From NCBI GenBank assembly GCA_965243165.1, contig OZ251535.1, positions 1,426,001 to 1,490,000 on the forward strand: DNA of 64,000 nt, written 5' to 3'. Below, in pieces: positions 16,481-25,645 of this stretch. The notes beneath the pieces were generated by a model that made no database searches, was not told the origin of the DNA, and worked only from the letters and a program-made list of their open reading frames with translations. Position 1 is the first letter of the stretch. Each line of letters opens with the position of its first letter. Position numbers and translations under genes: made by a program. This DNA is from CATQHD01 sp965243165. GTDB lineage: Bacteria; Actinomycetota; Acidimicrobiia; Spongiisociales; Spongiisociaceae.

Positions 16481-17538
16481 TCGCCCTGCTCACTTCGGCG
16501 GCCACGGCCTTCGCAGTGGCCATTTTCGGCACCGCCTACGCCATCCGCCTGTTCCGCGCCTGGAACATCGGCCAGTTCATCCAGGAAGAGCTCGAAGGCC
16601 ACATGCACAAGCGGGGCACCCCCACCATGGGGGGGATAGTCATCGTCTTGGCGGTGGCGGCCGGATACACGGCCTCTCATTTCCACCTCCAGGTGCGGGA
16701 AGGCGGCGGCGCGGGGTGGTCCTTCAGGGAGTTCGAGGCCCCCGGCCTGCTGGCGCTCGGCGCGGTGGCGGGGATGGCGGTCATCGGCTTCATCGACGAC
16801 TACCAGAAGCTGTCCCGCTACCGCAACCAGGGCTTGAGCATCGCCGCCAAGCTGGTAGGGCAGCTGGCCATCGCTGGGTTCTTCGCCTGGGGGGCGGTGG
16901 CTTCGGGGACGGCCACCTCGATCGGGTTCATCCGCCCCATCACGGCCGATCTGGGGGTATGGCTGTTCGCGGTCTGGGCGCTGCTGGTGATCACCGGATT
17001 CGCCAACGCGGTCAACATAACCGACGGGCTGGACGGGCTGGCCTCCGGGTCCGGCGCCCTGGCGGCCGGGGCCTACGTGATCGTCGCCTTCTGGATATTC
17101 CGGCATCCGGAGGTCTATCAGGTGGAGGGAAGCCTCGAGCTGGCCGCGGTGGCCGCCGCCATGATGGGGGCGCTGCTGGGGTTTCTGTGGTGGAACGCCG
17201 CCCCCGCCCGGATCATCATGGGCGACGTCGGCTCCCAGGCGCTGGGCGGCGGGATGGCCGCCCTGGCTCTGCTCACCAACACCCACCTCCTGCTGGCCGT
17301 CGTCGGCGGCCTCTACGTGGTGGAGACCTTCTCGGTGATCATCCAAGTGGTCGGATTCCGTTGGTTCGGCGGGAGGCGGGTGTTCCGCATGGCGCCGATC
17401 CACCACCACTTCGAGCTGAAGGGCTGGCCGGAGACCACCGTGATCACCCGGTTCTGGATACTGGCCGCCATCGGCGCGGCCGTGGGGTTGGGCCTCTTCT
17501 ACGGGGACTTCCTGGCCGCCGGGCGGACGGCGGGCTGA
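16477..17538 (+). CDS. mraY: Phospho-MurNAc-pentapeptide transferase (lipid I synthase)
   Basis: This 353-residue polytopic membrane enzyme transfers phospho-MurNAc-pentapeptide to undecaprenyl phosphate. It has about ten hydrophobic segments and family motifs GTPTMGGI, FIDDYQK (the Asp pair), NAVNITDGLDGLA, GDVGSQALGG and the HHHFELKGWPE loop. The GTG start overlaps the murE stop (GTGA), and the stop overlaps the murD ATG. Its direct junction with murE shows that murF has been lost or was never present here. Confidence 0.96.
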   Translation: MIALLTSAATAFAVAIFGTAYAIRLFRAWNIGQFIQEELEGHMHKRGTPTMGGIVIVLAVAAGYTASHFHLQVREGGGAGWSFREFEAPGLLALGAVAGMAVIGFIDDYQKLSRYRNQGLSIAAKLVGQLAIAGFFAWGAVASGTATSIGFIRPITADLGVWLFAVWALLVITGFANAVNITDGLDGLASGSGALAAGAYVIVAFWIFRHPEVYQVEGSLELAAVAAAMMGALLGFLWWNAAPARIIMGDVGSQALGGGMAALALLTNTHLLLAVVGGLYVVETFSVIIQVVGFRWFGGRRVFRMAPIHHHFELKGWPETTVITRFWILAAIGAAVGLGLFYGDFLAAGRTAG

Positions 17539-18869
17539 TGAGGGCGCTGGTGCTGGGCGCGGCCGTTTCCGGCCGGGGGGCCTCGAAGCTGCTGGCGCGC
17601 CTGGGCGTCGAGCATGCGGTCTACGACCGGAACCCGTCCGCCCTCGAATCCTCCGCCTGGTCCGGCGTGGAAGCCTTCGCCGGGGAATGGAACCCCGCCG
17701 CCCTGGCCGGGGCGGAGCTGGTGGTGGCCAGTCCGGGGTTCAGCCCCCGTTCGGCGCCTATCAGGGCGGCGGAGGAGGCGGGCGTCCCCGTATGGAGCGA
17801 GCTGGAGCTGGCCGTCCGCCACATCAGGCGCCCGGTGGCGGCCGTGACCGGCACCAACGGCAAGACCACCGTGGTGGAGCTCGCCGCCGAGATGCTGCAG
17901 GAGGCGGGCATAGACGCAGATGCGGCCGGCAACATCGGCCGGGCCGCCTCCGAAGCCGCCCTCGAAGACCGGGAGGCGTCGGTGCTGGAGGCGTCGAGCT
18001 TCCAGCTGGCGTACTGCTATTCCCTGGCGCCCCGGGCGGCGGTGCTGCTCAACGCGGCGGTCGACCACCTCGACTGGCACGGGTCGGCGGACGAGTACCG
18101 GGCGGCCAAGGCCAGGATCTTCCGCCGCCTGGCCCCCGGCGGGCTGCTGGTCTACGGCGCCGACGACCCGGGGGCGGCGGCGCTGGCGGCCGGCGCTTCC
18201 GTCCGCAAGGCGCCGATCTACGGTTCCGGCCCCCTGCCGGACGGGGGGTTCGGGGCGGGGGCGGACCGCCTGGAGCTGCCCGGCGGAGGCATCCCCCTGC
18301 GGGGCGTCCCGGCGGCCGATCCGGCCTACCGGGCCAACATGGCGGCGGCGGGGGCCGCCGCCATGGAGATGGGCGCCGACCTGGAATCGGTGGCCAGGGT
18401 GGTGCGCCGCTTCCGCCATCGGCCTCACCGCCGCCAGGTGGTGGGGCGGCGGGGCGGCGTTGTCTGGATAAACGACTCCAAGGCCACCAACCCCCATGCG
18501 GCGGCGGCCGCGGTGCGCTGCCACTCCTCGGTGGTGCTGATCGCCGGGGGGCGCAACAAAGGCCTCGATCTGTCGCCCCTCGCTTCCCTTCCCAACGTGA
18601 GGCACCTGATCGCGGTGGGGGAATCGGGGCCCGAGTTGCTGCGTTTGGCCGCCGGGCGCCCGGCGGCCGCGGCCGAATCGCTGGAGCAGGCGGTGGCCCT
18701 GGCCGCCGGGTTCGCCCGGCCGGGGGACGCGGTGCTGCTCTCGCCGGGCTGCGCCAGCTTCGACATGTTCGGTTCGTACCAAGAGCGGGGGGCGGAGTTC
18801 ACCCGGCTGGTGCAGGCGCGCCTGGGCGGGGCCGGGGGCGGCGGGGCGGAAGCGCAGGCCCCGGCGTGA
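17538..18869 (+). CDS. murD: UDP-MurNAc-L-alanine:D-glutamate ligase
   Basis: This 443-residue Mur ligase adds D-glutamate. It begins MRALVLGAAVSGRGASKLLA with a nucleotide-binding fold, then the ATP loop GTNGKTT at about residues 105-111, LEASSFQL, NAAVDHLDWH, and the C-terminal INDSKATNPHAA and LSPGCASFDMF segments. The ATG at 17538 shares its A with the mraY TGA. It works in the cytoplasm between MurC and MurE. Confidence 0.95.
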   Translation: MRALVLGAAVSGRGASKLLARLGVEHAVYDRNPSALESSAWSGVEAFAGEWNPAALAGAELVVASPGFSPRSAPIRAAEEAGVPVWSELELAVRHIRRPVAAVTGTNGKTTVVELAAEMLQEAGIDADAAGNIGRAASEAALEDREASVLEASSFQLAYCYSLAPRAAVLLNAAVDHLDWHGSADEYRAAKARIFRRLAPGGLLVYGADDPGAAALAAGASVRKAPIYGSGPLPDGGFGAGADRLELPGGGIPLRGVPAADPAYRANMAAAGAAAMEMGADLESVARVVRRFRHRPHRRQVVGRRGGVVWINDSKATNPHAAAAAVRCHSSVVLIAGGRNKGLDLSPLASLPNVRHLIAVGESGPELLRLAAGRPAAAAESLEQAVALAAGFARPGDAVLLSPGCASFDMFGSYQERGAEFTRLVQARLGGAGGGGAEAQAPA

Positions 18870-20053
18870 GGGGCCGCCCCGGCGCCATCGCCGAACTGCG
18901 GGCCAGAGCGCGCCGCCAGAGCCGGCTGGCCCTCACGAATTCCCGGCTGGTCGTCATCATGCTGGCGTTGGTGGGGATGCTGCTGGTGGTGGGCCTCGGC
19001 GCCACCATGTCGGCCTCGTCCGTAGAAGGGATCCTCGGCCAGTCCGACCGCCTGGCCGTCTTCCGCCGCCAGCTGCGCTGGGTGGCGGTCGGCGTCCTGG
19101 TCTCGACCGCCGCCGTGCGGATCCCGTACACCTGGTACCGCCGCGCCGCCACCCCCATCCTGGGGGTCTCGATCTTCGGACTGCTCCTGGTTCCCATGTT
19201 CGGATCCACCAGAGGGGGGGCGGAGCGCTGGATCGAGTTGGGGGCGATCACCATCCAACCCTCCGAGTTCTCCAAGCTGGCGGTGGTGATCTTCCTGGCG
19301 GCGGTGCTGACCGACCGCCGGGACCGGCTGGGGGAGCTGCAGCAGGTGCTGGGTCCTTTCGTGCTGGCGGTGGGGGTTACCTGCGCCTTGGTGGTGCTGC
19401 AGCCCGACCTGGGCACGGCGTTGATCATCGCCGGGGCGGCCGGAGGGCTGGCGCTGGCTTCGGGGATCCCGACGCGGTTCCTGGCCGCCGGAGGGGGTCT
19501 GGCCGCCGCCCTGGCCGCCCTCTCCACGATCGTATACCCCTACCGGCGGGAGCGGTTCGCCTGCTTCTTCGACCCCCTCGCCGATACGCTCGGCAGCTGC
19601 TACCAGCTGGCCCAGAGCCTGATGGCGCTGGGAAGCGGAGGTTTGCTGGGGGTGGGTTTGGGGGCGTCGAGGGCGAGGTGGGCCTATCTTCCCAACGCCC
19701 ACACGGACTTCATCTTCGCGATCATCGCCGAGGAGACCGGCTTCCTGGGGGCGGTGATCCTGATCATGGTGCTGGCGGGGCTGTCGGTGATCGGGGTGGT
19801 GATCGCCTACCGCACCGGCGACATGTTCGCCCGCCTGCTGGCCTGCGGCATCACCTCCTGGCTGAGCGTGCAGGCGGTGATCAACGTGGGAGGGGTGGTG
19901 GGGGTGGTGCCGGTGACCGGCCTGGCGCTCCCCTTCGTATCGGTGGGCGGCAGCGCCATGGTGGCCGCCATGGCCGGAGTGGGGATCCTCCTCAACATCG
20001 TCCGGACAGCGCCGGAGGCCGCCGGGCCGGGGGAGCAGAGGGCCGGCGGGTGA
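18866..20053 (+). CDS. ftsW: Peptidoglycan glycosyltransferase FtsW (SEDS family)
   Basis: This 395-residue SEDS protein polymerises glycan strands at the septum together with FtsI. About ten membrane segments are visible, with family motifs IQPSEFSKLAVVIFLAAVL, QPDLGTALIIAGA, the extracellular FDPLADTLGSCYQLAQSLMA, LPNAHTDFIFAIIAEETGF and LPFVSVGGSAMVA. The GTG start overlaps murD (GTGA) and the stop overlaps murG. The basic N-terminal 30 residues are cytoplasmic. RodA is the close relative, but the position in the dcw run makes FtsW the better name. Confidence 0.94.
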   Translation: MRGRPGAIAELRARARRQSRLALTNSRLVVIMLALVGMLLVVGLGATMSASSVEGILGQSDRLAVFRRQLRWVAVGVLVSTAAVRIPYTWYRRAATPILGVSIFGLLLVPMFGSTRGGAERWIELGAITIQPSEFSKLAVVIFLAAVLTDRRDRLGELQQVLGPFVLAVGVTCALVVLQPDLGTALIIAGAAGGLALASGIPTRFLAAGGGLAAALAALSTIVYPYRRERFACFFDPLADTLGSCYQLAQSLMALGSGGLLGVGLGASRARWAYLPNAHTDFIFAIIAEETGFLGAVILIMVLAGLSVIGVVIAYRTGDMFARLLACGITSWLSVQAVINVGGVVGVVPVTGLALPFVSVGGSAMVAAMAGVGILLNIVRTAPEAAGPGEQRAGG

Positions 20054-21138
20054 GCAGCTTCTTCATCGCCGCCGCCGGAACGGGCGGGCACATCTATCCG
20101 GGCCTGGCCGTGGCCGAGCAGCTGGAGGCGGCCGGGGTGGAGCGGCGCCGGATCGTTTTCCTGGGCGGCGGCCGGATGGAGGCGGATCTCATCCCCCGGG
20201 CCGGATATCCGTTCGTGCAGCTGGAGATCCAGGGTCTGGTGCGGGGGCTGTCGAGGCGCAACCTCCGGCTGCCGAAGACGGTTTGGCGGGCGGCGCGGCG
20301 GGCCGGGCGGGAGATGGAGGAGCGCCGGGCGGCGGCGGCGCTGTGCATGGGGGGCTACGTCACGGTCCCGGCGGCGATCGCAGCCCGGCGCCGGAAGGTC
20401 CCCCTCTACCTGCACGAACAGAACGCCGAGGCGGGGCTGGCCAACCGGGTGGCGGGGCGGTGGGCCGACCGCTCATTCACGTCGTTCCCCGGCGCCCGCG
20501 GCCTGGCGGGCGAGGCGGTCGGCTACCCCCTCCGGGCCTCCCTGGCCGACTTGGACAAGACGGCGGCGCGCCCGGCGGCGCTCGAACGCTACGGCTTCTC
20601 CCCGGACCTGCCCACGGTGGGCGCGGTGGGGGGCAGCCTGGGGGCGGAGGCCCTCAACCGGGCGGTGAACAGGGCGGCGGCCGAATGGGACGGCCCCCCC
20701 GTCCAGATCATCCACCTGGCCGGCGCCGCCCGCCTGGACCAGGCGTCGACCGCCGCCGACGCCCCCGGCGTCAAACGGACGGCGGCGGGGTTCGAGGAGC
20801 GTATGGACCTCTTCTACGCCGCGTCCGATCTGGTGGTGGCCAGGGCCGGGGGCGGCCTCATGGAGGCGGCGGCCACCGGCACCCCGGCCGTGCTGGTGCC
20901 CGGCTCTTTCGCCGGGCGCCACCAGCTCGGCAACGCCGAGGCCTTGGCCGGGGCGGGGGCGGCCGTGATCCTCCCGGAGTCCGGCCTGGGGTCGCTGGGG
21001 GAAGTGCTCGCCGGCCTGCTGGCAGACGAGCCCCGGCGGGAACAGATGGCCCGGGCGGCGGTGCGGTGCTCCCGCCCTGACGCCGCGGCCGCCATCGCTG
21101 CCGTCATGTTGGGAAGGCGCCGTGTTCGACCTGGGTGA
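20050..21138 (+). CDS. murG: UDP-GlcNAc:lipid I GlcNAc transferase (lipid II synthase)
   Basis: This 362-residue GT28-family enzyme makes lipid II on the inner face of the membrane. It shows the glycine-rich AAAGTGGHIYPGLAVA acceptor motif, GGYVTVPAAIA, HEQNAEAGLANR, AVGGSLGAEALN and the UDP-binding ARAGGGLMEAAATGTPAVLVP. The final G-rich segment LVPGSFAGRHQLGNA is typical. The start is the GTG at 20050, overlapping the ftsW stop by four bases; the end overlaps murC by 17 bases. Confidence 0.95.
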   Translation: MSSFFIAAAGTGGHIYPGLAVAEQLEAAGVERRRIVFLGGGRMEADLIPRAGYPFVQLEIQGLVRGLSRRNLRLPKTVWRAARRAGREMEERRAAAALCMGGYVTVPAAIAARRRKVPLYLHEQNAEAGLANRVAGRWADRSFTSFPGARGLAGEAVGYPLRASLADLDKTAARPAALERYGFSPDLPTVGAVGGSLGAEALNRAVNRAAAEWDGPPVQIIHLAGAARLDQASTAADAPGVKRTAAGFEERMDLFYAASDLVVARAGGGLMEAAATGTPAVLVPGSFAGRHQLGNAEALAGAGAAVILPESGLGSLGEVLAGLLADEPRREQMARAAVRCSRPDAAAAIAAVMLGRRRVRPG

Positions 21139-22486
21139 GCCGGGCCGCATCCACGTGATCGGGGCGGGGGGCGCGGGCATGGGCCCGCTGGCCAAGCTGC
21201 TGGCGGCGATGGGGCACCGGGTCTCCGGATCCGACCTGCACGCCGGCTCCGAGCTGGCCGGTCTGGAGCAGTGCGGGGTCGAGACGTGGACGGGAAGCCG
21301 GCCCGGCCGGATGTCCGAGTGCGGCCTGGTTGCGGCTTCCTCGGCGGTCCCCCCCGAAGATCCCGAGCTGGCGGCCGCCCGCGCCGCGGGGGCGGCGGTG
21401 TGGATGCGGCCCCGGCTGCTGGCCGAGCTGACCGCCCGGTTCCCCACCTTGGGGGCGGCCGGCACCCACGGCAAGACCACCTCCACGGCGATGGCGGTGG
21501 CCGCCGCCCGGTCCTTGGGCATGGATCCGTCTTTCATCGCGGGCGGTGAGATCATGGGGTCGGGCGGCAACGCCCGCCTGGGCGGCGACGATCTGTTGAT
21601 ACTCGAGGCGGACGAGGCCTTCGCCACCTTCACCCGCCTCCGGTTCTGCGGCCTGATGGTCACCAACGTGGATTCCGACCACCTCGACCATTACGGGGGC
21701 CTCGCCGAACTGGAGCGGGCCTTCGCCGACGCGGCGGAGCGGGTGGACGGCCCGGTCGTGGTGGGGGTGGACGACCCGGGAGGCCGGCGGCTGGCCGCCC
21801 GCACCGGACGGCCCGGCTACGGAACCTCGGAGGACGCCGAGTGGAGGATCACCGACGCGGCGCCCGGCCCTCATTCGGTCTCGTTCCGCCTGGGGGGGCG
21901 GTTCCCTTCCCTCGAGGTCACGGTGGGGCGGCCCGGACTGCACTACGCCCGCAACGCCTGCGGGGTGCTGGCCCTTTTCGCCGAGCTCGGCCATGACCCG
22001 GCCGAAGCGGCGCGGGGGCTGGCGGGCTTCGGGGGGGTGAAGCGCCGGCTGGAACGGCGGGCCGAGGCGGCGGGGGTGACCGTCATCGACAGTTACGCCC
22101 ACCATCCGACGGAGGTGGCCGCCGACCTGGAGGCGTTGGAACCCCTCGACCGGAACCGGTTGTGGGCCGTTTTCCAGCCGCACCTCTATTCCAGGACCGC
22201 CGCCCTGGCGGAGGAGTTCGGGGCGGCCCTCGGCGCAGCCGACCGGGTGGTGGTCACCGACGTGTACGGGGCGCGCGAGGCGCCGATCCCCGGGGTTAGC
22301 GGCGAGCTGGTGGCCGCCGCCGCCCGCTCCTACTGCCGGGAGGTGGAGTACGCGCCGAGCCTGGAGGAGGCGGCTGCCTGCGTGGCGGCCCGGGCCGAGC
22401 CGGGGGACGTGGTGCTGACCCTGGGCGCCGGCGACATAACGAAGCTGGCAGACCTGCTGGCCGCCGGGCTGGAGCGCAGGCCGTGA
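21122..22486 (+). CDS. murC: UDP-MurNAc:L-alanine ligase
   Basis: This 454-residue Mur ligase adds the first stem residue. It has the N-terminal Rossmann loop IHVIGAGGAGMGPLAKLL, the ATP loop GTHGKTT, EADEAFATF, VTNVDSDHLDHY and the C-terminal DSYAHHPTEVAADLEAL with the HPTE motif typical of MurC. The GTG at 21122 places the Rossmann loop at residue 10 and overlaps murG by 17 bases. A short family-typical start makes other starts unlikely. It overlaps murB by four bases. Confidence 0.95.
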   Translation: MFDLGEPGRIHVIGAGGAGMGPLAKLLAAMGHRVSGSDLHAGSELAGLEQCGVETWTGSRPGRMSECGLVAASSAVPPEDPELAAARAAGAAVWMRPRLLAELTARFPTLGAAGTHGKTTSTAMAVAAARSLGMDPSFIAGGEIMGSGGNARLGGDDLLILEADEAFATFTRLRFCGLMVTNVDSDHLDHYGGLAELERAFADAAERVDGPVVVGVDDPGGRRLAARTGRPGYGTSEDAEWRITDAAPGPHSVSFRLGGRFPSLEVTVGRPGLHYARNACGVLALFAELGHDPAEAARGLAGFGGVKRRLERRAEAAGVTVIDSYAHHPTEVAADLEALEPLDRNRLWAVFQPHLYSRTAALAEEFGAALGAADRVVVTDVYGAREAPIPGVSGELVAAAARSYCREVEYAPSLEEAAACVAARAEPGDVVLTLGAGDITKLADLLAAGLERRP

Positions 22487-23451
22487 CCTCCTGGGAGGAG
22501 CTCCTGGCCTCGGGGCGGGTGTCCGCCGGGGTGAAGATCGGACCTCTCACCACCTACAAACTGGGGGGCCCCGCCCGCTGGTTCTGCGAGGCGCCCTCGG
22601 CGGAACGGGCGGCGGAGGCGGCGCGGGCGGCTTCCCGGCGGGGGCTGGACATCCTGGTGCTGGGGAGGGGAAGCAACCTGGTGGTTTCGGACGAGGGCTT
22701 CGACGGCTTGGTCCTCCGGCCGGCGGGGCGTCTGCGGGAGGTGCGGATCGACCGGGGGGCGGGGCTGGTCTGCGCCGGGTCGGCGGCGGCCCTGCCGGTG
22801 CTGGCCCGCCGGGCGGGGGAGGCGGGGCTGGCCGGCCTCGAGTTCTACGTAGGCATCCCCGGCTCGGTGGGGGGGGCGGTGGCCATGAACGCCGGGTTCT
22901 ACGGCGCCGAGACGGCCGATGTCCTGGCCGCCGCTTCGATCCTCGACCTGAAAACCGGGGAAGCCGCGGAGCGGAAAGCGGAGGATCTGGAGTTCGGTTA
23001 CCGCCGCAGCGCCGTGAGAGGGGGTGACCTGGTGCTCGAGGCCTCCTTCGCGGCCGCGCCCGGCGAGGCGGGCCGGATATCGGCCCGGATGCGCGAAGCC
23101 ACGCGGTGGAGAAGGGAGAACCAGCCCGGCGGCGCCCTCAACGCCGGAAGCGTATTCCGCAACCCCCCGGACGGCGCCGCCGGGAAGATCATCGACTCCC
23201 TGGGCCTGAAAGGCCTGCGGAGGGGCGGCGCCCGCGTATCGGCCCGGCACGCCAACTTCTTCGTGGCCGACCGGGGCGCCGCCGCCCAAGACGTCTACGA
23301 CCTGGTCCACGAAGTTCGGCGGCTGGTGCAGGAAAGGGCGGGGATATCGCTGGAAACGGAAGTGCGCTTCGCCGGCCGCTTCCGCGCGGCGCCCGGGCAA
23401 GAACCCGCCGGGGGCGGAAGGCCGGAAGAAGGGAGCGGCGGTGCAGGTTGA
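22483..23451 (+). CDS. murB: UDP-N-acetylenolpyruvoylglucosamine reductase
   Basis: This 322-residue FAD enzyme reduces UDP-GlcNAc-enolpyruvate to UDP-MurNAc. It shows the FAD-binding GRGSNLVVSDEGFDGLVL, GIPGSVGGAVAMNAGFYG and the active-site serine segment NAGSVFRNP, then GAARVSARHANFF-like sequence and a C-terminal LETEVRF. The layout fits the shorter MurB class common in Gram-positive bacteria. The GTG start overlaps murC (GTGA); the tail of about 25 residues is Gly/Glu-rich. It overlaps ftsQ by 11 bases. Confidence 0.94.
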   Translation: MTSWEELLASGRVSAGVKIGPLTTYKLGGPARWFCEAPSAERAAEAARAASRRGLDILVLGRGSNLVVSDEGFDGLVLRPAGRLREVRIDRGAGLVCAGSAAALPVLARRAGEAGLAGLEFYVGIPGSVGGAVAMNAGFYGAETADVLAAASILDLKTGEAAERKAEDLEFGYRRSAVRGGDLVLEASFAAAPGEAGRISARMREATRWRRENQPGGALNAGSVFRNPPDGAAGKIIDSLGLKGLRRGGARVSARHANFFVADRGAAAQDVYDLVHEVRRLVQERAGISLETEVRFAGRFRAAPGQEPAGGGRPEEGSGGAG

Positions 23452-24397
23452 TCTGACGAGGGTGCGGAGAGCGGCGGAGGGGGGCGGGCGGCAGACGAAG
23501 GAGGGTCTGCCCGGAGACCCCGCCGACCGCAGCCGGGCGGGGGCCGCCCCCGCCCGCAAACCCGGCCTGTTCGGGCGGCGGCGGAGCAGGCGCCGCCCGG
23601 CCCCGGCGGTGGATCCGGACATCGCCCGGCGGCGCAGCCAGGTCGCCGAACAGCAGGCCCGGTCGCTCCTGCGCAGGTCCCTGATGGTCCTGGCCGCGTT
23701 GGGCGCCGCGGGCGGGATAGCGTGGCTGTTGAACTCTCCGTATCTGAGCATCGACGAGGTGGCGGTGACGGGGGCGTCGAACTCGGCGGTGGACGAGATA
23801 CTGGTCCGCCACCAGGTGGTGGAGGGCAGGCCGCTGGCGTCGGTCCGGGCGGGGGCGGTCGAGGAGAGCCTGAGGGCCGATCCATGGGTGGTTTCAGCCT
23901 CTGTGAAGCTGGTGTTCCCGACCCGGATAGAGGTCTATGTGAAGGAGCGGTCCCCCCTGGCCTGGATGCCTCTGGAGGACAGCTGGGCTTTGCTGGCCGA
24001 AGACGGGGTGGTCGTCTACTACGCGGATTCCTCCGATTCGGCTCGGTCGGGGATCCGCATCGAGTCCGAGGACCCGGGGCTGGGGGGAGAGGTGGAGGAC
24101 GATTACGTGTACGGGGCGCTGCGCTTTCTGGAAGGGCTTCCCAGCGAAATGGCCGGCCAGAGCGCCGTGCGGGTGATAGAGGGGGAGCTCTGGGCGAGGG
24201 TGGAGAGCCGCGCGGTCCGCCTGGGGTCCCCGGTAGATATGGCTTCCAAGGCCGAATCGCTGCGGGCGGTGATCGGCGCCGCCCCGGAAGGGGTGATCGA
24301 CGTAACCGCCCCCGGCCGGCCGGCGGTCATGCCTTGGGACAGGATCGGCCCCTTGGAAAGAACCGACCTGAACATTAAGCTTCAACTAGAACCTTAG
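23441..24397 (+). CDS. ftsQ: FtsQ/DivIB cell-division protein
   Basis: This 318-residue bitopic membrane protein has a long basic cytoplasmic N-terminus of about 75 residues, a membrane segment (SLMVLAALGAAGGIAWLL) and then an extracellular POTRA domain starting YLSIDEVAVTGASNSAVDEI, with VSASVKLVFPTRIEVYVKERSPLAW following. It connects the FtsL/FtsB pair with the synthase complex. The GTG start lies inside the end of murB. The coding end overlaps a 25-base palindrome that may regulate ftsZ. There is no ftsA after it, as expected in actinobacteria. Confidence 0.9.
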   Translation: MQVDLTRVRRAAEGGGRQTKEGLPGDPADRSRAGAAPARKPGLFGRRRSRRRPAPAVDPDIARRRSQVAEQQARSLLRRSLMVLAALGAAGGIAWLLNSPYLSIDEVAVTGASNSAVDEILVRHQVVEGRPLASVRAGAVEESLRADPWVVSASVKLVFPTRIEVYVKERSPLAWMPLEDSWALLAEDGVVVYYADSSDSARSGIRIESEDPGLGGEVEDDYVYGALRFLEGLPSEMAGQSAVRVIEGELWARVESRAVRLGSPVDMASKAESLRAVIGAAPEGVIDVTAPGRPAVMPWDRIGPLERTDLNIKLQLEP

Positions 24398-24413
24398 ATT
24401 AATCTTTAGGTTC
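24389..24413 (+). promoter_or_regulatory. AT-rich palindrome between ftsQ and ftsZ
   Basis: Arms GAACCT (24389-24394) and AGGTTC (24408-24413) flank the perfect palindrome AGATTAATCT (24396-24405). It is an AT-rich island in a very GC-rich region and includes the ftsQ stop. The following 120 bases up to ftsZ contain two TAAGCT strings (near 24375 and 24430) that could be -10 boxes. It is probably an operator; without a T-run it is a poor terminator. Confidence 0.5.
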
Positions 24414-24537
24414 AGCCTTCATGACGGCCTAAGCTTGTTCGGAACTCGAACCTTCGAGGGAGGGCGGCCCGGCAGAAGAGCCGCCCCGCAGAGAGGGATT
24501 CGAGCCGTCAGCAGGCCGCAGGGAAGGACGAAAGCGC

Positions 24538-25623
24538 ATGGCCCTAAGCGATGCCGGTGAGGTTATTCCGCACCTGGCGATCATCAAGGTGGTAGGGGTG
24601 GGCGGAGGCGGCACCAACGCGGTGAACCGCATGGTCGAGGCGGGCATCACCGGCGTTGAGTTCATAGCCGTCAACACCGACGCTCAAGCATTGCTCATGT
24701 CGGACGCCGACATCAAGTTGGACATCGGCCGCGAGGTAACGCGCGGTCTGGGGGCGGGCGCCAACCCCGAGGTGGGCAAGGCGGCCGCCCAGGCGCACCG
24801 GGAGGAGTTGGAAGACGTTCTCGCCGGTTCCGACCTGGTTTTCGTGACGGTGGGGGAAGGGGGGGGCACCGGAACGGGGGGCGCCCCGATAGTGGCCGAG
24901 ACGGCCCGCAGCCTCGGCGCCCTGACGGTCGGGGTGGTTACCCGCCCCTTCGGTTTCGAAGGCCAGAGGCGGTCGGCGCAGGCGGAGCAGGGGATTTCGG
25001 AACTGCGGAAGATGGTGGACGCCCTGATCGTGATTCCCAACGACAACCTGTTGGCCGTGGCCGACCACTCCATGTCGATGGTGGAGGCCTTCTCGATGGC
25101 CGACGAGGTGTTGAGGGCCGGGGTTACGGGGATCAGCGAGATCATCACCCGCCCCGGCGCCATCAACGTGGACTTCGCCGACGTCAAGACCGTGCTGGGG
25201 GATGCGGGCACCGCGGTGATGGGCATCGGGCGGGCGTCAGGCGACAACCGGGCGGTGCAGGCGGCGGAGCGGGCCATGAACAGCCCGCTCATCGAGACCT
25301 CGGTAGAGGGGGCGACCAGGGTGCTGCTGGCCGTCAGCGGCCCCCAGAACCTGACCCTGCACGAGGTGAACGAGGCGATGGGGAACGTGCAGGAGCATTG
25401 CGAGCCGGACGCCCAGATCATATTCGGAACCGCGGTGGAAGAGGCCTTGGGGGAGGAGGTGCGGGTGACCGTCATCGCGGCGGGGGTCGACCGGTCCCGC
25501 CGCGCCGCCGACCGGCCCGCCGGTCCCTCCTCCCGCCCTTCGGGGCCCCGCCGGGCCTCGGAGAGGGTGCTGCCCATCCCCGAAGACGACCCCTTCGACA
25601 TCCCGGACTTCGTCGAGGGATGA
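24538..25623 (+). CDS. ftsZ: Cell-division tubulin homologue FtsZ
   Basis: This 361-residue GTPase forms the Z-ring. It shows the N-terminal IKVVGVGGGGTNAVNRM, the tubulin signature GGGTGTG at 108-114, NDNLL, the NVDFADVKTVLGDAGTAVMG segment with the T7-loop residues, and the conserved C-terminal peptide FDIPDFVEG that binds SepF. Its linker is short and Arg/Pro/Ser-rich. The ATG at 24538 has AAGGACG upstream. It has its own 140-base upstream region, so it is likely to have a separate promoter. Confidence 0.97.
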   Translation: MALSDAGEVIPHLAIIKVVGVGGGGTNAVNRMVEAGITGVEFIAVNTDAQALLMSDADIKLDIGREVTRGLGAGANPEVGKAAAQAHREELEDVLAGSDLVFVTVGEGGGTGTGGAPIVAETARSLGALTVGVVTRPFGFEGQRRSAQAEQGISELRKMVDALIVIPNDNLLAVADHSMSMVEAFSMADEVLRAGVTGISEIITRPGAINVDFADVKTVLGDAGTAVMGIGRASGDNRAVQAAERAMNSPLIETSVEGATRVLLAVSGPQNLTLHEVNEAMGNVQEHCEPDAQIIFGTAVEEALGEEVRVTVIAAGVDRSRRAADRPAGPSSRPSGPRRASERVLPIPEDDPFDIPDFVEG

Positions 25624-25645
25624 CCTCCTCCGGGAAGCGGGCGCC

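Noticed and set aside
15014..17538. A murE-murF fusion hiding the missing murF.
   Set aside because: MurE has 488 residues, one GTNGKTT loop and its own C-terminal DNPR domain; mraY follows at once.
24389..24413. DtxR/IdeR iron box upstream of ftsZ.
   Set aside because: The symmetric core AGATTAATCT does not match the TTAGGTTAGGCTAACC-type consensus well enough.
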